Below are positions 43,601 through 51,752 of a DNA stretch of 64,000 nucleotides, piece by piece (the stretch's first letter is position 1; every line of letters begins with the position of its first letter). This DNA comes from Cheiracanthium punctorium (lineage: Eukaryota; Arthropoda; Arachnida; Araneae; Cheiracanthiidae), in assembly GCA_038373885.1 (NCBI GenBank), contig JAWZYV010019958.1:186001-250000 (forward strand), read 5' to 3'. The notes beneath the pieces are model-generated. The model was not told where the DNA came from. It made no database searches and was given only the letters and a program-made list of their open reading frames with translations. The translations under genes were made by a program, and so were the position numbers.

Positions 43601-46553
43601 ACAGATCGAGAGACGCTTTTTTGACGACAGCTGGCTGTGCGGCACTGCCAGCTGCGTTAAAAAATGGTCTCTCGATCTGTGGCACGCGAAAGAACGTTTC
43701 GATCGTCCGCCCTCTTGCTGGTCGTTAAGTCGAGCGATGGCAACGGCTGCCCTTTTTTCAGCATTGGGAAAGGGTTGCGCCTCAAAGGGTTAAGGGTGTT
43801 CTATACCTGAAGAGCGATCGCTATTACAGGACTTTTGAGCGTCTTTAAAAACAAACCCACGATGCTGAACACTCGTACCTATTTTTGATGTCGCATTTGT
43901 GTATTTCCTCCAGTAAGCCGTCCACGTGGAAAGAGGACAAGAAGGGCCATGAAGCAACGAAAAAGGAAGGAGCAGCAGAAGGGGACTCTGAAGATGAAGG
44001 GCCCATCAGTAAAGGTATCGAATTTCCTTTCATTCTCATAAAATTTGTTTTACTTGTCCTGGGGAATGTATACAGAACCGTTTTATAAAAGGTAGAACTG
44101 CAAAATTAAACAGAGTCTTTTTGCTGTCGGTTTTTTAATAAAGGAGGAACAAACCTTTCCAGGTGAATTGGGGAAAAAAAAAAAATCTAGAGTGACTCCA
44201 CTCGACCTTCCGAAGACTTACGATTAAGATCATTACCAAGCATTAAAATAAATTTTAATCGATGAATAATTCAAACATATATATACATACCTGCCAACTC
44301 TTCTGGTTTTGACAGAAGACTTCTGTTTTTTTAAGCTATCTTCTGGTCTTCTGCCAGAGGATAAAAATCTTCTGTTTTTTTTTTTTTTAATTTTTAGTTG
44401 ATATATTAAATTGTATTGCAAACTATGCTAAAAAATTAGTAAATAAATAAATCCATTTCAAAGTAATTTATTAAGATAATCATTTCAACAGCTAACAGCA
44501 CAGTGCTGTTGTATGAGTGAGGTCAAAGCGTTTGTAAACAAATCTTTTATTGACAGTTAAAAAAAAAAAAAAAAAAAAAAACAGAACTTCATTTCGTTCC
44601 TTCGCCAGTAATTCATCATTAGAAAATTTATTTGTGTTGAAAACTAAAGTTAACATACTTTTATGAAAATAGTTTTTCTGATGAACTATTAGTAAAAGCT
44701 GAAAAAGCTACTTTGAACCAGCTAAAAAAAAAAAAAATCTTAATCTGTTTATTTACAACGTACTTTGGTTAAAAATAAAGTCAAATTTCCATTTATTTAA
44801 TTTTTTTTTATATTTGTGAACATACTCCATCTGTTTTCATTTTGTATAAAAATTTCAGGTAAGCTCTTTTCTATTACTATTTAATTTTGTTTTCATTTCT
44901 ATGCATTACTAATATAAAAAATAATGAGAAATTGTGCTAAACTGGGGGGGGGGGGTCTTCTGTTTTTACTTCTTATATTTAAAAATTATCTTCTGATTTT
45001 TTTATGAAATCTTCTGCTTTTTCAACCCGATTCTTCCTGTTTTTGGCTTAAGGAGGTTGACAGGTATGTATATACCAAATTGAAGCTCGATCGAATGCAC
45101 CGTTTAAACGTTTGCGCACTTTCAAGAATTTTCCCCCCACAGGCCATCCTGTAAAAGAAATCTTTGTCGTAGCCCTGTAGAAAAACTATAAGTCCTATAC
45201 ACACCCAAATCAATACAGGTCTTGCGACGGTGGTTTATAACCTATATACCCAATTTGAGCTCCATCGAATGCCCCGTTTAGGAGCTATCGTGTTGGCTCA
45301 CATACATACGCACGCACACGCACACGCACACACACACGCACGCGGAAACTGGAGTATGGATTATGATCGTGTGATGAGTTCAGGATGCCGTAAGCGTTCT
45401 TTTCAGCGTTTAACCCTTTAACGCGCAGTGTTCCCGCTCTGGGAACGCCCAACTCTGACGTTTTGACTGTTGCCAGTCACGAAGAATAGATTGTATTCTA
45501 TGAAAAAATTATTGATTTCTATAATAAATAGTTGCGGGTGACATAGCTCCACGAGAATCATTTACTTGTTATTACCTGTCAAGAAATGGTCACGATTATT
45601 TTAAACAGCACTGACAACTGATGAAAAAAGGGCAGCCGTTGCCATCGCTCGACTTAACTACCAGCAAGATGGCGGACGATCGAAACGTTTTTGACGCCGC
45701 ACAGCCAGCTGTCGTCAAGAAAGGGTCTGTAGATCTGTGGCACGCGATGAACGTTTCGATCGTCCGCCATCTCGCTGGTAGTTAAGTCGAGCGATGGCAA
45801 CGGCTGCCCTTTTTTTCAGCATTGGGAAAGGGTTACGCATCAAAGGGTTAACAGTTAATTTTGACTAAAAACATCGAAAATCTTGAAGTGTGACCAGAAG
45901 AATTATCTGAAGTGTGCATTTATAAATTAATTTTGATATTTCCTGTATGTCTGGGGGGCAGTGGCGCACCCAGAATTTTAGTTTAGGGGGGCTGGACTAC
46001 AAATACTGCTGAACTGGGTTATAGTGATCTCAATTATAGTTATGACTCTCTTTATAACGTCAAAATATTCTGTGCCAGTCGACTTGTCCGTAGAAAATAA
46101 CCTCACGAGCAATGTAACTCATTTTAGAATCAAATAATTATATGATCTTTTCAGTGATGTTGTAACCAAGTTTAAGCGTGTTTCATGCTCTAACTGTAAG
46201 TTTTTATTTAAAAACTAACATCTTTTTTGGTAAAAAGTATTTTAGAACTAATTTGAAAACAATTTTTAAAAACAAAACATTTAACTCATTAGTGACAATT
46301 TTCAATAGTTTTCACTTTTAATTTTTCCCCCTTTATGGGGGGCTTCAGCCCCCATAGCCCCCCCCCGTGGGTGCGCCTATGCTGGGGGGGGGGCATTGTA
46401 AACAACAAACATATGGTTAACCATAACCCTAGTGAGACCGGATTAACAATTGAACGCACTAACGATTAACAATCTGGAATTGCTTTTCAGGTATGACATC
46501 TCTACGGGCAGCCTTCAACACAGTTAAGAATTTTTTTTTTTGAATGATGAGTG
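37544..46553 (+). CDS. five-exon host gene, charged 133-residue protein
   Basis: Coding exons 37547-37653, 39505-39582, 41065-41127, 43914-44014 and 46501-46553 join in frame. All four introns have GT donors and AG acceptors, and phases match at every junction (2, 2, 2, 1). The first ATG (37547) lies three bases after the acceptor that opens the exon, so a 5' untranslated exon exists upstream. The protein starts MTTVYTKKAPRGFEMV and has an acidic SSEEEFSDE patch at 28-36 and a basic cluster KKRKDRNRK (about 49-57, NLS-like). The middle is Gly/Ala/Ser/Glu-rich and lacks order-promoting residues, with a second acidic site at SEDE (108-111). The C-terminus is short and hydrophobic (AAFNTVKNFFF). 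It looks like a disordered, possibly nuclear, CK2-type phosphoprotein. I do not recognise the family. All introns contain DNA transposons. Confidence 0.78.
37717..37900 (+). repeat. tandem duplication, 92-bp period
   Basis: The segment starting AATTTTCAATCGTTAATAAA at 37717 is repeated from 37809, each copy running to ATGACACTCTTGA. The copies differ at only a few bases, so the duplication is recent. It directly abuts the family A element. Confidence 0.9.
37902..38292 (+). mobile_element. family A copy 4, right arm missing
   Basis: Begins AACCCTTTAACGCGCAGCG without an intact TTAA (GTGAACCC) and stops at the palindromic centre GCTGGCTGTGCGCGCACAGC. The inverted right arm is absent. Sits in intron 1. 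Confidence 0.8.
39505..39582 (+). CDS. host gene coding exon 2
   Basis: 78 bp between TTTTACAG and GTAAGA. Begins and ends in phase 2, so skipping it keeps frame. Encodes the basic KKRKDRNRK cluster, hence inclusion could control nuclear targeting. Confidence 0.75.
39583..41064 (+). other. intron 2 of host gene
   Basis: Contains family E copy 3 (39915-40360). A 117-codon minus-strand open frame (40452-40805) has no recognisable features. Confidence 0.7.
39915..40360 (+). mobile_element. hAT-type MITE, family E copy 3
   Basis: Starts CAGTGGAGCACCCAGG after TSD GAGGTAGT (39907-39914). The same 8-mer follows CACCCTATG at 40361-40368. Its right part is disturbed: a near-copy of the downstream flank (GGTAGTTATTATTTCATT) lies inside the end region, so the boundary could be near 40327 with a flank duplication. 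Confidence 0.7.
41065..41127 (+). CDS. host gene coding exon 3
   Basis: 63 bp between TATTCTAG and GTAATA, phase 2 at both ends, so it is a frame-neutral cassette. Encodes TDGGAEEAGASTSSKNTETE, a low-complexity linker. Confidence 0.72.
41649..42053 (+). mobile_element. TTAA MITE, family B copy 5
   Basis: TTAAGGCTGTTCTTCGAAAA to AATAATACCGTTAA. The final TTAA (42050-42053) is also the first base quartet of the family C element. Confidence 0.88.
42050..42781 (+). mobile_element. piggyBac-like deletion derivative, family C
   Basis: TTAACCCTCTGGCTGATCA to (inverted) TTAACCCTCCGACTGCTCA: inverted ends of about 15 bp inside TTAA, the hallmark of piggyBac-type elements. At 732 bp it keeps the start of a transposase gene (next entry) but lacks the catalytic core. 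Shares TTAA with family B at its left and with family D at its right. Confidence 0.83.
42346..42561 (+). pseudogene. piggyBac-type transposase N-terminus, broken
   Basis: ATG at 42346 opens MAGRNRSAMDRVSITDDL, then an in-frame TGA at 42400-42402. The frame continues with DSERDFSFDRDSDLDFLDCS and SDGDESGHDS and stops at 42559-42561. An acidic, Ser/Asp-rich N-terminus directly after the left end is typical of piggyBac-like transposases. The following RRWCIFLYY is probably the joint to a C-terminal remnant. The catalytic DDD domain is absent. Call based on context and composition. Confidence 0.6.
42778..43278 (+). mobile_element. TTAA MITE, family D copy 2
   Basis: TTAACCCTCTCGTCGTCGTC to GGGTGACGAGAGGGTTAA. 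Closely matches copy 1 but lacks about 30 bp (the CCCTATTTTCTTAATTTTTC region). Shares TTAA with family C on the left and family A on the right. Confidence 0.88.
43275..43793 (+). mobile_element. complete family A foldback MITE, copy 5
   Basis: TTAACCCTTTAACGCGCAG to CGCCTCAAAGGGTTAA, 519 bp. The segment from GGGCAGCCGTTCCCATCG to the centre GCCAGCTGCG is followed by its inverse, giving arms of about 150 bp. Ends 120 bp before exon 4. Confidence 0.9.
43914..44014 (+). CDS. host gene coding exon 4
   Basis: 101 bp between TTTCCTCCAG and GTATCG, entering in phase 2 and leaving in phase 1. Encodes KPSTWKEDKKGHEATKKEG and the acidic GDSEDEGPISK region. Confidence 0.75.
44186..45345 (+). repeat. 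family K repeat, split by insertion J
   Basis: Starts TCTAGAGTGACTCCACTCG and, after removal of 44286-45068, continues as the repeat seen uninterrupted at 56371-56892. It contains about 1.5 units of a ~174-bp tandem block (ACCAAATTGAAGCTC.ATCGA...) and ends in a CA/CG-rich run. No coding capacity recognised. Confidence 0.75.
44286..45068. mobile_element. hAT-type element with CTTCTG arrays, family J
   Basis: Inverted ends CATACCTGCCAAC / CATACCTGTCAAC. The uninterrupted family K copy at 56,455-56,475 serves as an empty site and shows exact insertion within the TATATATA stretch, with a 6-8 bp duplication that the TA repeat blurs. Motifs of the form TCTTCTG(N)TTTT recur about four times at each end. 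Homologous in layout to the element at 36391. Confidence 0.82.
45410..45851 (+). mobile_element. family A copy 6
   Basis: TTAACCCTTTAACGCGCAG to CGCATCAAAGGGTTAA. Part of the left arm is deleted (centre at GACGCCGCACAGCCAGC) and a short duplication of the TTGTATTCTATGAAAA region is present. Confidence 0.85.
45959..46381 (+). mobile_element. hAT-type MITE, family E copy 4
   Basis: CAGTGGCGCACCCAG to GGGTGCGCCTATG, perfect TSDs CTGGGGGG (45951-45958, 46382-46389). Located 120 bp before exon 5. Confidence 0.85.
46501..46553 (+). CDS. host gene terminal coding exon
   Basis: Acceptor TTGCTTTTCAG, then completes codon G and reads MTSLRAAFNTVKNFFF followed by TGA at 46551-46553. The stop sits at the end of an 11-T run (46541-46551), so length variation there would change the C-terminus. 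Confidence 0.72.
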
Positions 46554-47096
46554 ACGCATTTTTCACACACGGATCCAGAGAAGCTTCAACGAAGATATGT
46601 GTACAGATTTAGAAGGGGCACTGTGTATAACGCGTGCATTTTGAAAGCATTTTTTCCTGTTTTTCTTTTTTTTTTTACTCTATCTAGTGAGTGCAAATCG
46701 TGCTTCGGCACGCTGTATTTTTAATTCAATTTAAATCAAGTTAACAATTATGCAAATTATGTGTGTGTGAAAAAGGATTGAAATGCCTCCATTGAGGTAT
46801 TTTTAATTCAGAATTTTCTCGTCTTGTGTGAAAAATGACGTCAGAGACAAAAATTCTCAGAATGTATCTTCTCAGACTGCTTTATGCACAGTTACAGACG
46901 ATATATATCTTTAAACAATTCCAGACTTTTCTTTTTTTTTTTTCTTCATGATCTCTGTACCTTCTTTCAATTCATAATCAATTTTTATTCGGTCCAGTTG
47001 AATCCAGTTTACTAAATTTAGTAACTAAACAATAGATTTAGTAGTTACTAAATCTATCGGAATAAGGGACTTAGTCTGCACGATGCCGTTAATAAA
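46554..47096 (+). other. probable 3' UTR with poly(A) signal
   Basis: The first AATAAA downstream of the stop is at 47091-47096, followed by a T-rich stretch. Later candidates are near 47266, 47760-47776 and 48733. Two short hairpins lie at 47009-47024 and 47033-47056. The true end cannot be fixed without transcript data. Confidence 0.45.
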
Positions 47097-47184
47097 AGAC
47101 TTTTTTTTTATTTTTCACCTTGTCTCTGACGTTATTTTGGGCTTGTTTTGTGTTACCTTGTTGCGATATGGATATACTGTCTGT

Positions 47185-47527
47185 CAGGGCTGGAATTTGT
47201 CCTTAATTTTTTTTTAAATAAAAATGTGTCCTTAGAGGAGGAATGTCTTTAGTTAAAATTTTCAATAAATGTCCTGTAAAGTTTGATTTTTCAAATTTTT
47301 GCTGAGCCTAACAGAATTAAAAGGTAAATATTATTATATTTTCTTTAAAAAAAATAATTTAGGAAAAGAAATCATTAATCATTAATTCACTCAAAATTAG
47401 GCGTTTTCTTACTTGTAGTTATTTCAAATAGTAAATTCTCGAAATCAACGACAGTCATTAGGAAATCTGTATAAAGTAAGCATTCTTAAATTGCTCTTAA
47501 ATTTTAATTTCCGACCTTCCAGCCCTG
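47185..47527. mobile_element. hAT-type MITE, family V
   Basis: CAGGGCTGGAATTTGTCC to GACCTTCCAGCCCTG: an 11-bp perfect inverted repeat. Flanks CTGTCTGT and TATATTTT do not match, so the TSD is lost. If the host transcript extends past 47091 it would lie in the 3' UTR. Confidence 0.55.
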
Positions 47528-49000
47528 TATATTTTCCTACGTAGATTTGAGACGAATTTTGTACGAATGAAGTAATATGAACGCACAATCCCTTTATGTG
47601 ATGCTTGGAAACTCAGTGTCTTTCTCTAAATACCAAAGATTAGATGTTACTATTTGTTAAATGTTTTTAATGTTTGAAATGTTATGAATATGCAGAATGT
47701 ATGTTTTAGTGTGAAGAAGAAAAATTGCTTCGTTAGGACTCTTGCAACGAATGTGTTAAAATAAAACTTAAATAAAGTTTTATTTTAAATGATGCGGAAT
47801 GTCCAAAAAAGTCCTTCTTTGGCTTTTAGTTTTAAGGTACGGTTAGGTTTTTTTTTCCCCCCTTCCTTTAAAAAAATTATTCGCTTTTTTAAACAAAACG
47901 CTTTACCTAAAACACTTGTAGGTAAAGAAAATATCCTTCACATTTTTGCAACATGATCTGTACCAGCTGAAATAAATGATTAGGGGGGAAAAGAGGGGGG
48001 GGGGAGTGTTTAATTAACACATTTTAATCAACTTTCATTACGTGAAATATAACTAAAAAAAACATAAATCTTTAGAATTATATTTCGAGGATGTGTGTAA
48101 ATTTGAATTACGTTTTTATACTTTTTTTTTAGCTTGCACTGTTTTATTATTTATATTTTTCAAAATTTCTTTATAATAATCATTTTAAAATTTAGTTTGA
48201 AATTGAAAGATGTGGAGGAAAATGAAAAAAATAATTTATATGCTATATATTTATTATATTAATATAATAAATATATAGCATATTAACAATTTGCTAAAAC
48301 TTTCCCAAAATTTAGCTTTTTTTTTATCTTTCTCTCCCTTCCGCCAGTGAAATTTTAGTCTTAGATTAATTTTTCTGGACATTTTGTACAAGCACAGATC
48401 ATTGAGGCATGTACATCAAAATGTATATATAATGGAATGGTCTGTTATTTTACAGTAGAGAGCCAAAAAAAAAAAAAAAAAGATGTTGCAGAGGAGTTTT
48501 CAAATGTTCAGATCATGTATATTCAGATACTGTTATAAGTTAAACTAATGTGATATTTAAAGAAGCAATACTTGTTGTTCCTAAGCATGCAATGCTGAGA
48601 AAATTGTACAATTTTTATACTGTGTTATTTTGTAATTCGATGTATGTTTTTAGAAAAAAAAACTCTTCCCTCTTTTATGTGATTTGCACTCGTAAATTTT
48701 GTACTCTTCCATGTGATTGTTTTTTAACTTTTAATAAAACAAATTTTCAGTGATTAACCAAGTACTTCATTTCTTCACATGTATTTACTGTTTCTATCTT
48801 TATTTAAACGCTCGCTTATGAAAGCACGTTTATAGATGATCTAGCCCAAGAAAGAGTACTTTTGAAAGTAATGTCAAAATTTCAGTAGATTGACAGCAAT
48901 TTAAATTTGTATAACTATTGTTTATTGTATTCTAAATTTGAACATCGAGGGAAAATAATAATTCAATCATTGCTTTAATTATGAGCACCCACTATGTATG
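47528..49000. other. AT-rich intergenic or extended 3' UTR
   Basis: No exon recognised. Contains G-runs near 47980-48005 and a perfect palindrome at 48238-48283. Confidence 0.45.
48238..48283. repeat. 46-bp perfect palindrome
   Basis: ATATGCTATATATTTATTAT reads into its own exact inverse with no spacer, centred at TTAA. All-AT except for the GC steps near the tips. It can form a cruciform or an RNA hairpin. Confidence 0.9.
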
Positions 49001-49079
49001 TACACTACTGGCCAAAAGTATTGCAAGTTTGAGAAATCTAACCATCGTTTCAAGAATAAACCCAGAAAATACAAACAGG

Positions 49080-49310
49080 AAATTTGCCAGATTTAATATT
49101 TTTGAGAATTTGTGTAGTTTAATTGGAAAGAATACATCTGAAAATCACCAAAAAACAAAATGAGAGCTTCTGGAACCCATCATTTAAGTTGGCACCCTGA
49201 AACACCGAAGGAAGTGTTGTAAAACATTGTGGATTCCATATCTAAAAGAGTGGCTGTTGTGATCCAAGTCAAGGCTGCTCAGCAACATAATAAAGGATCT
49301 TTAGTTCAAT
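49080..49310 (+). pseudogene. Tc1 transposase C-terminal remnant
   Basis: Degenerate LPDLIFLRICV-like residues near 49085-49120 recall the PDLNPIENLW motif of Tc1 transposases. Near 49226-49290 the frame reads IVDSISKRVAVVIQVKAAQQ, matching the (L/I)xDSMPRRxxAVIxAKGGxTxY C-terminal signature. Stops and frame shifts are present and the catalytic part is missing. Confidence 0.65.
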
Positions 49311-49561
49311 TGCATTTATTTATTATCCTCTTTTTGCAGAATAACCTTGAAATGAATTCTTTATTTAATTTTATTCCGGCTAGCCAAAATGGATTATGAT
49401 TTCTATTAAAACCTATATATTTTTTATGCTATTTTTTCAACAAATTAAATAATTATTTTTGTTTTTTGACTTAATGCTATCTTTGAAGTTATTCATTGAA
49501 CATGTTGACATTAAAAAATATCAATTATATTGATTTTTAATTTTGACGAGGGAGAAGGGGC

Positions 49562-50078
49562 TTAACCCTTTGAGGCGCTACCCTTTCCCAATGCTGTAAA
49601 AAGGGCAGCCGTTGCCATTGCTCGAATTAACTACCAGCAAGATGGCGGACGATCGGAACGTTCATCGCGTGCCACAGATCTAGAGACCCTTTTTTGACGC
49701 AGCTGGCTGTGCCGGCACAGCGATCTGAGTCAAAAATCGTGTCTCCAGATCTGTGGCACGCGATGAACGTTCCGATCGTCCGCCCTCTTGCTGGTAGTTA
49801 AGTCGAGCGATGGCAACGGCTGCCCTTTTTACAGCATTGGGCAATGTATCCAGCTGTTCTCGCGTTCTTCCATTTTTCAGCAGATGTCAGTGCTGTTAAA
49901 AAGAATCGTGACCATTCTTTTACGGGAAATGACGTGCTAAAACGTAAAGGATTCTCGTGGAGCTATGTCACCCGCAACTATTTTTATAGAAATTCAATCT
50001 ATTCTTCGTGACTGGCAACAGTCAAAACGTTAGAGTTGGGTGTTCCCAGAGCGGGATCACTGCGCCTTAAATGGTTAA
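49562..50078 (-). mobile_element. family A foldback MITE, copy 7
   Basis: Reverse orientation: TTAACCCTTTGAGGCGC to CTGCGCCTTAAATGGTTAA, full length with both arms. Inserted in the Tc1-like element, so this insertion is younger than that Tc1 copy. Confidence 0.88.
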
Positions 50079-50132
50079 TCTTGAAAAGGGTTCGATTTCT
50101 GAAATTTGCAATACTTTTGGCCAGTAGTGTAT

Positions 50133-50218
50133 ATAGAACTTACTCGGGAGCCAGCTACTGGGTACGTTATAAGCGAAAGTAATTTATAACCCAGATTCAT
50201 TACAAAACGGCGCTCACT
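50133..50218 (-). mobile_element. right-end fragment of family H
   Basis: GGGTACGTTATAAGCGAAAG and CCAGATTCATTACAAAACGG match the right end of the element at 35480-36305 with substitutions, ending CACTGTA. The rest is missing; it abuts the Tc1-like element. Confidence 0.65.
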
Positions 50219-50960
50219 GTAATTAAAATCCCGAATAAGCGATTAGTTTCTGCCATGTCTTTTCCCACTGGGCATGATGCATTGCGAACCGGTGTGACTT
50301 TCATAGAACTGGAGACATTCTCTTGTCGTCTAACATTGTAAAAAAAAAAAAAAAAATTACTTCCAAATTGTTTTCGTAGGTGGCGCTGTGCCGCCACAGT
50401 GAGTTTCCCGAATGTCTTGCGCAGTCTCGTCCAATCTTCGTGGGACGAAGATCGACTTTTTTTCCTGTCTAAAATGCTTCTAGTCTCTTAGAAACTTTTC
50501 ATGTCAGGCCAAAATGATGTTTCGACTCGGAGGGTTTTACTTAAACATGTTACGAAACTTTCTCAGAAATGTAGTTGTGGATTTTGTTTCGAAATACCAA
50601 CCGACGCAATGTGCCTTTTCAGTTTCAGTCGCCTTAGCTAGAATGAATATTCCCGCACCGTCAAAGCTGTTTGTGAAACTCACGAAAAATCCCTATTGGC
50701 TCTCATTGCTGAAAACTGGAGATGCCGCGCCATCTATTACACTTTTCGAAAGTAATTTGTTTTAAGATGGATGAATAAATTCTTGGTTCTGTCGAACATT
50801 GCTGTGCGAACCTCATATTCATACAACAATATGTTGATTTTCTACGAATTTATGAAATGTGTCAAGGACTTTTCGGACACCCTATATAGCTTCATCCCGT
50901 TCTCAGCCGATACCGGTAGCAATAAAAATAATTCTGATATCCATTTTACAAACAATCGAT
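50219..50960. other. unassigned intergenic DNA
   Basis: Complex sequence with an 83-codon open frame (50514-50765), translated MMFRLGGFYLNMLRNF..., which lacks recognisable motifs. A CTTTTCGGACACCCTATATA block near 50869-50888 resembles a mariner-type terminus with no partner. Confidence 0.35.
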
Positions 50961-50962
50961 TA

Positions 50963-51596
50963 CAGTAGAACCTCGATTATCCGAAGTACTTGGGACCGAA
51001 CCTACTTCGGATAATCGAAAATTCACCAATAATCATCTAGTTTAATATGTAGTAGCGTCATTGGACTGTTATTATGACTATTTTAACTCTATAGTCATAA
51101 GAGGTTACAACTCAAAATAAATTAAAATTATAAATGAAAATAAATTTGTTTCTGAAACAAAAACTTGGTGGTTTAAATGGAAGCTTCATCTGGTGTAAAT
51201 TGGCCATCCTTTGCCGGTCAGCTCTATCCCGAAGTTTTCTTAAAAGAGCATGAGTTCAGAGGAATCTTACAATCAGAGGGTGCACTAACATTCGATTGTT
51301 CTGGGACTCGGCAGTATGACTATCCAAATTTCGAAATGGGGGTGTGTTTTTGTTTAGAAACAGGGATGTTTGAAAGTGGGAAGAGTACACTCATACCGAG
51401 AATTGAGCTTGCGAGAAGGAATTCTATAAAAGGGAATTCCAAAATATTTATCTGCACTCGTAGTTTGGAAAGGACGGATTGCATACAAAGGAATGTGGGG
51501 AAAAAAAACTTTAAAAATGTATGTTTGTTAAGAGAAATTTTGGATGATAGTAGAAAGTGAAGAAGAAACCGGTTTCGGTTAATCGAGTTTCTACTG
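50963..51596. mobile_element. pogo/Tigger-like element, family G
   Basis: CAGTAGAACCTCGATTATCC at the left and, inverted from the right, CAGTAGAAACTCGATTAACC, flanked by TA (50961-50962, 51597-51598). The left end has an internal inverted TCGATTATCCGAAGTA / TACTTCGGATAATCGA pair. No transposase motif; it contains the 127-codon frame below. Confidence 0.78.
51177..51560 (+). CDS. unknown 127-codon open frame inside MITE G
   Basis: Uninterrupted frame starting MEASSGVNWPSFAGQLYPEV and ending REILDDSRK at 51560, filling most of the element between its subterminal repeats. Composition is balanced, unlike repeat-derived frames nearby. It lacks the HTH, DDE or acidic C-terminal features of pogo transposase. 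It may be captured sequence, a diverged piece of transposase, or chance. I cannot name it. Confidence 0.25.
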   Translation: MEASSGVNWPSFAGQLYPEVFLKEHEFRGILQSEGALTFDCSGTRQYDYPNFEMGVCFCLETGMFESGKSTLIPRIELARRNSIKGNSKIFICTRSLERTDCIQRNVGKKNFKNVCLLREILDDSRK

Positions 51597-51598
51597 TA

Positions 51599-51752
51599 TT
51601 TTTACGGGAAATGATGGGCTCAATAGAAAAGCATTCTAATGACACTACGTCCTCCTTCAGTATTTCATTGAAATCTAATTGAATTCTTCGTGAATCAAAA
51701 CAGTGGAAAGTCAGAGTTTTGTGTCCTCAGGGCGAGGACACCTCGCGCTTAA
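51599..51752 (-). mobile_element. diverged family A end fragment
   Basis: TTTTTACGGGAAATGATGGG ... TCTTCGTGAATCAAAACAG ... TCCTCAGGGCGAGGACACCT ... CGCGCTTAA aligns with the family A left end in reverse, at much lower similarity than other copies. Probably an older subfamily; directly joined to the next copy at TTAA. Confidence 0.6.

Larger units (their letters stand above)
41128..43913 (+). other. intron 3 of host gene
   Basis: Largely composed of four consecutive TTAA elements (41649-43793, families B, C, D, A). Sequence 41128-41648 is unassigned apart from pyrimidine-rich stretches. Confidence 0.7.
44015..46500 (+). other. intron 4 of host gene
   Basis: Contains a family K repeat interrupted by a hAT-type element (44186-45345), family A copy 6 and family E copy 4. 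Confidence 0.7.
49003..50129 (+). mobile_element. Tc1-like element with inserted family A
   Basis: Inverted ends CACTACTGGCCAAAAGTATT flanked by TA (49001-49002, 50130-50131). The inverted repeats continue to about 35 bp (...AAATC). The body, minus the family A insertion at 49562-50078, is only about 610 bp and retains a broken transposase tail. Confidence 0.85.

Noticed and set aside
47185..47527. Family V element accepted as a proven hAT insertion
   Set aside because: Inverted ends are perfect over 11 bp but the flanks share no duplication, so it is listed only at moderate confidence.
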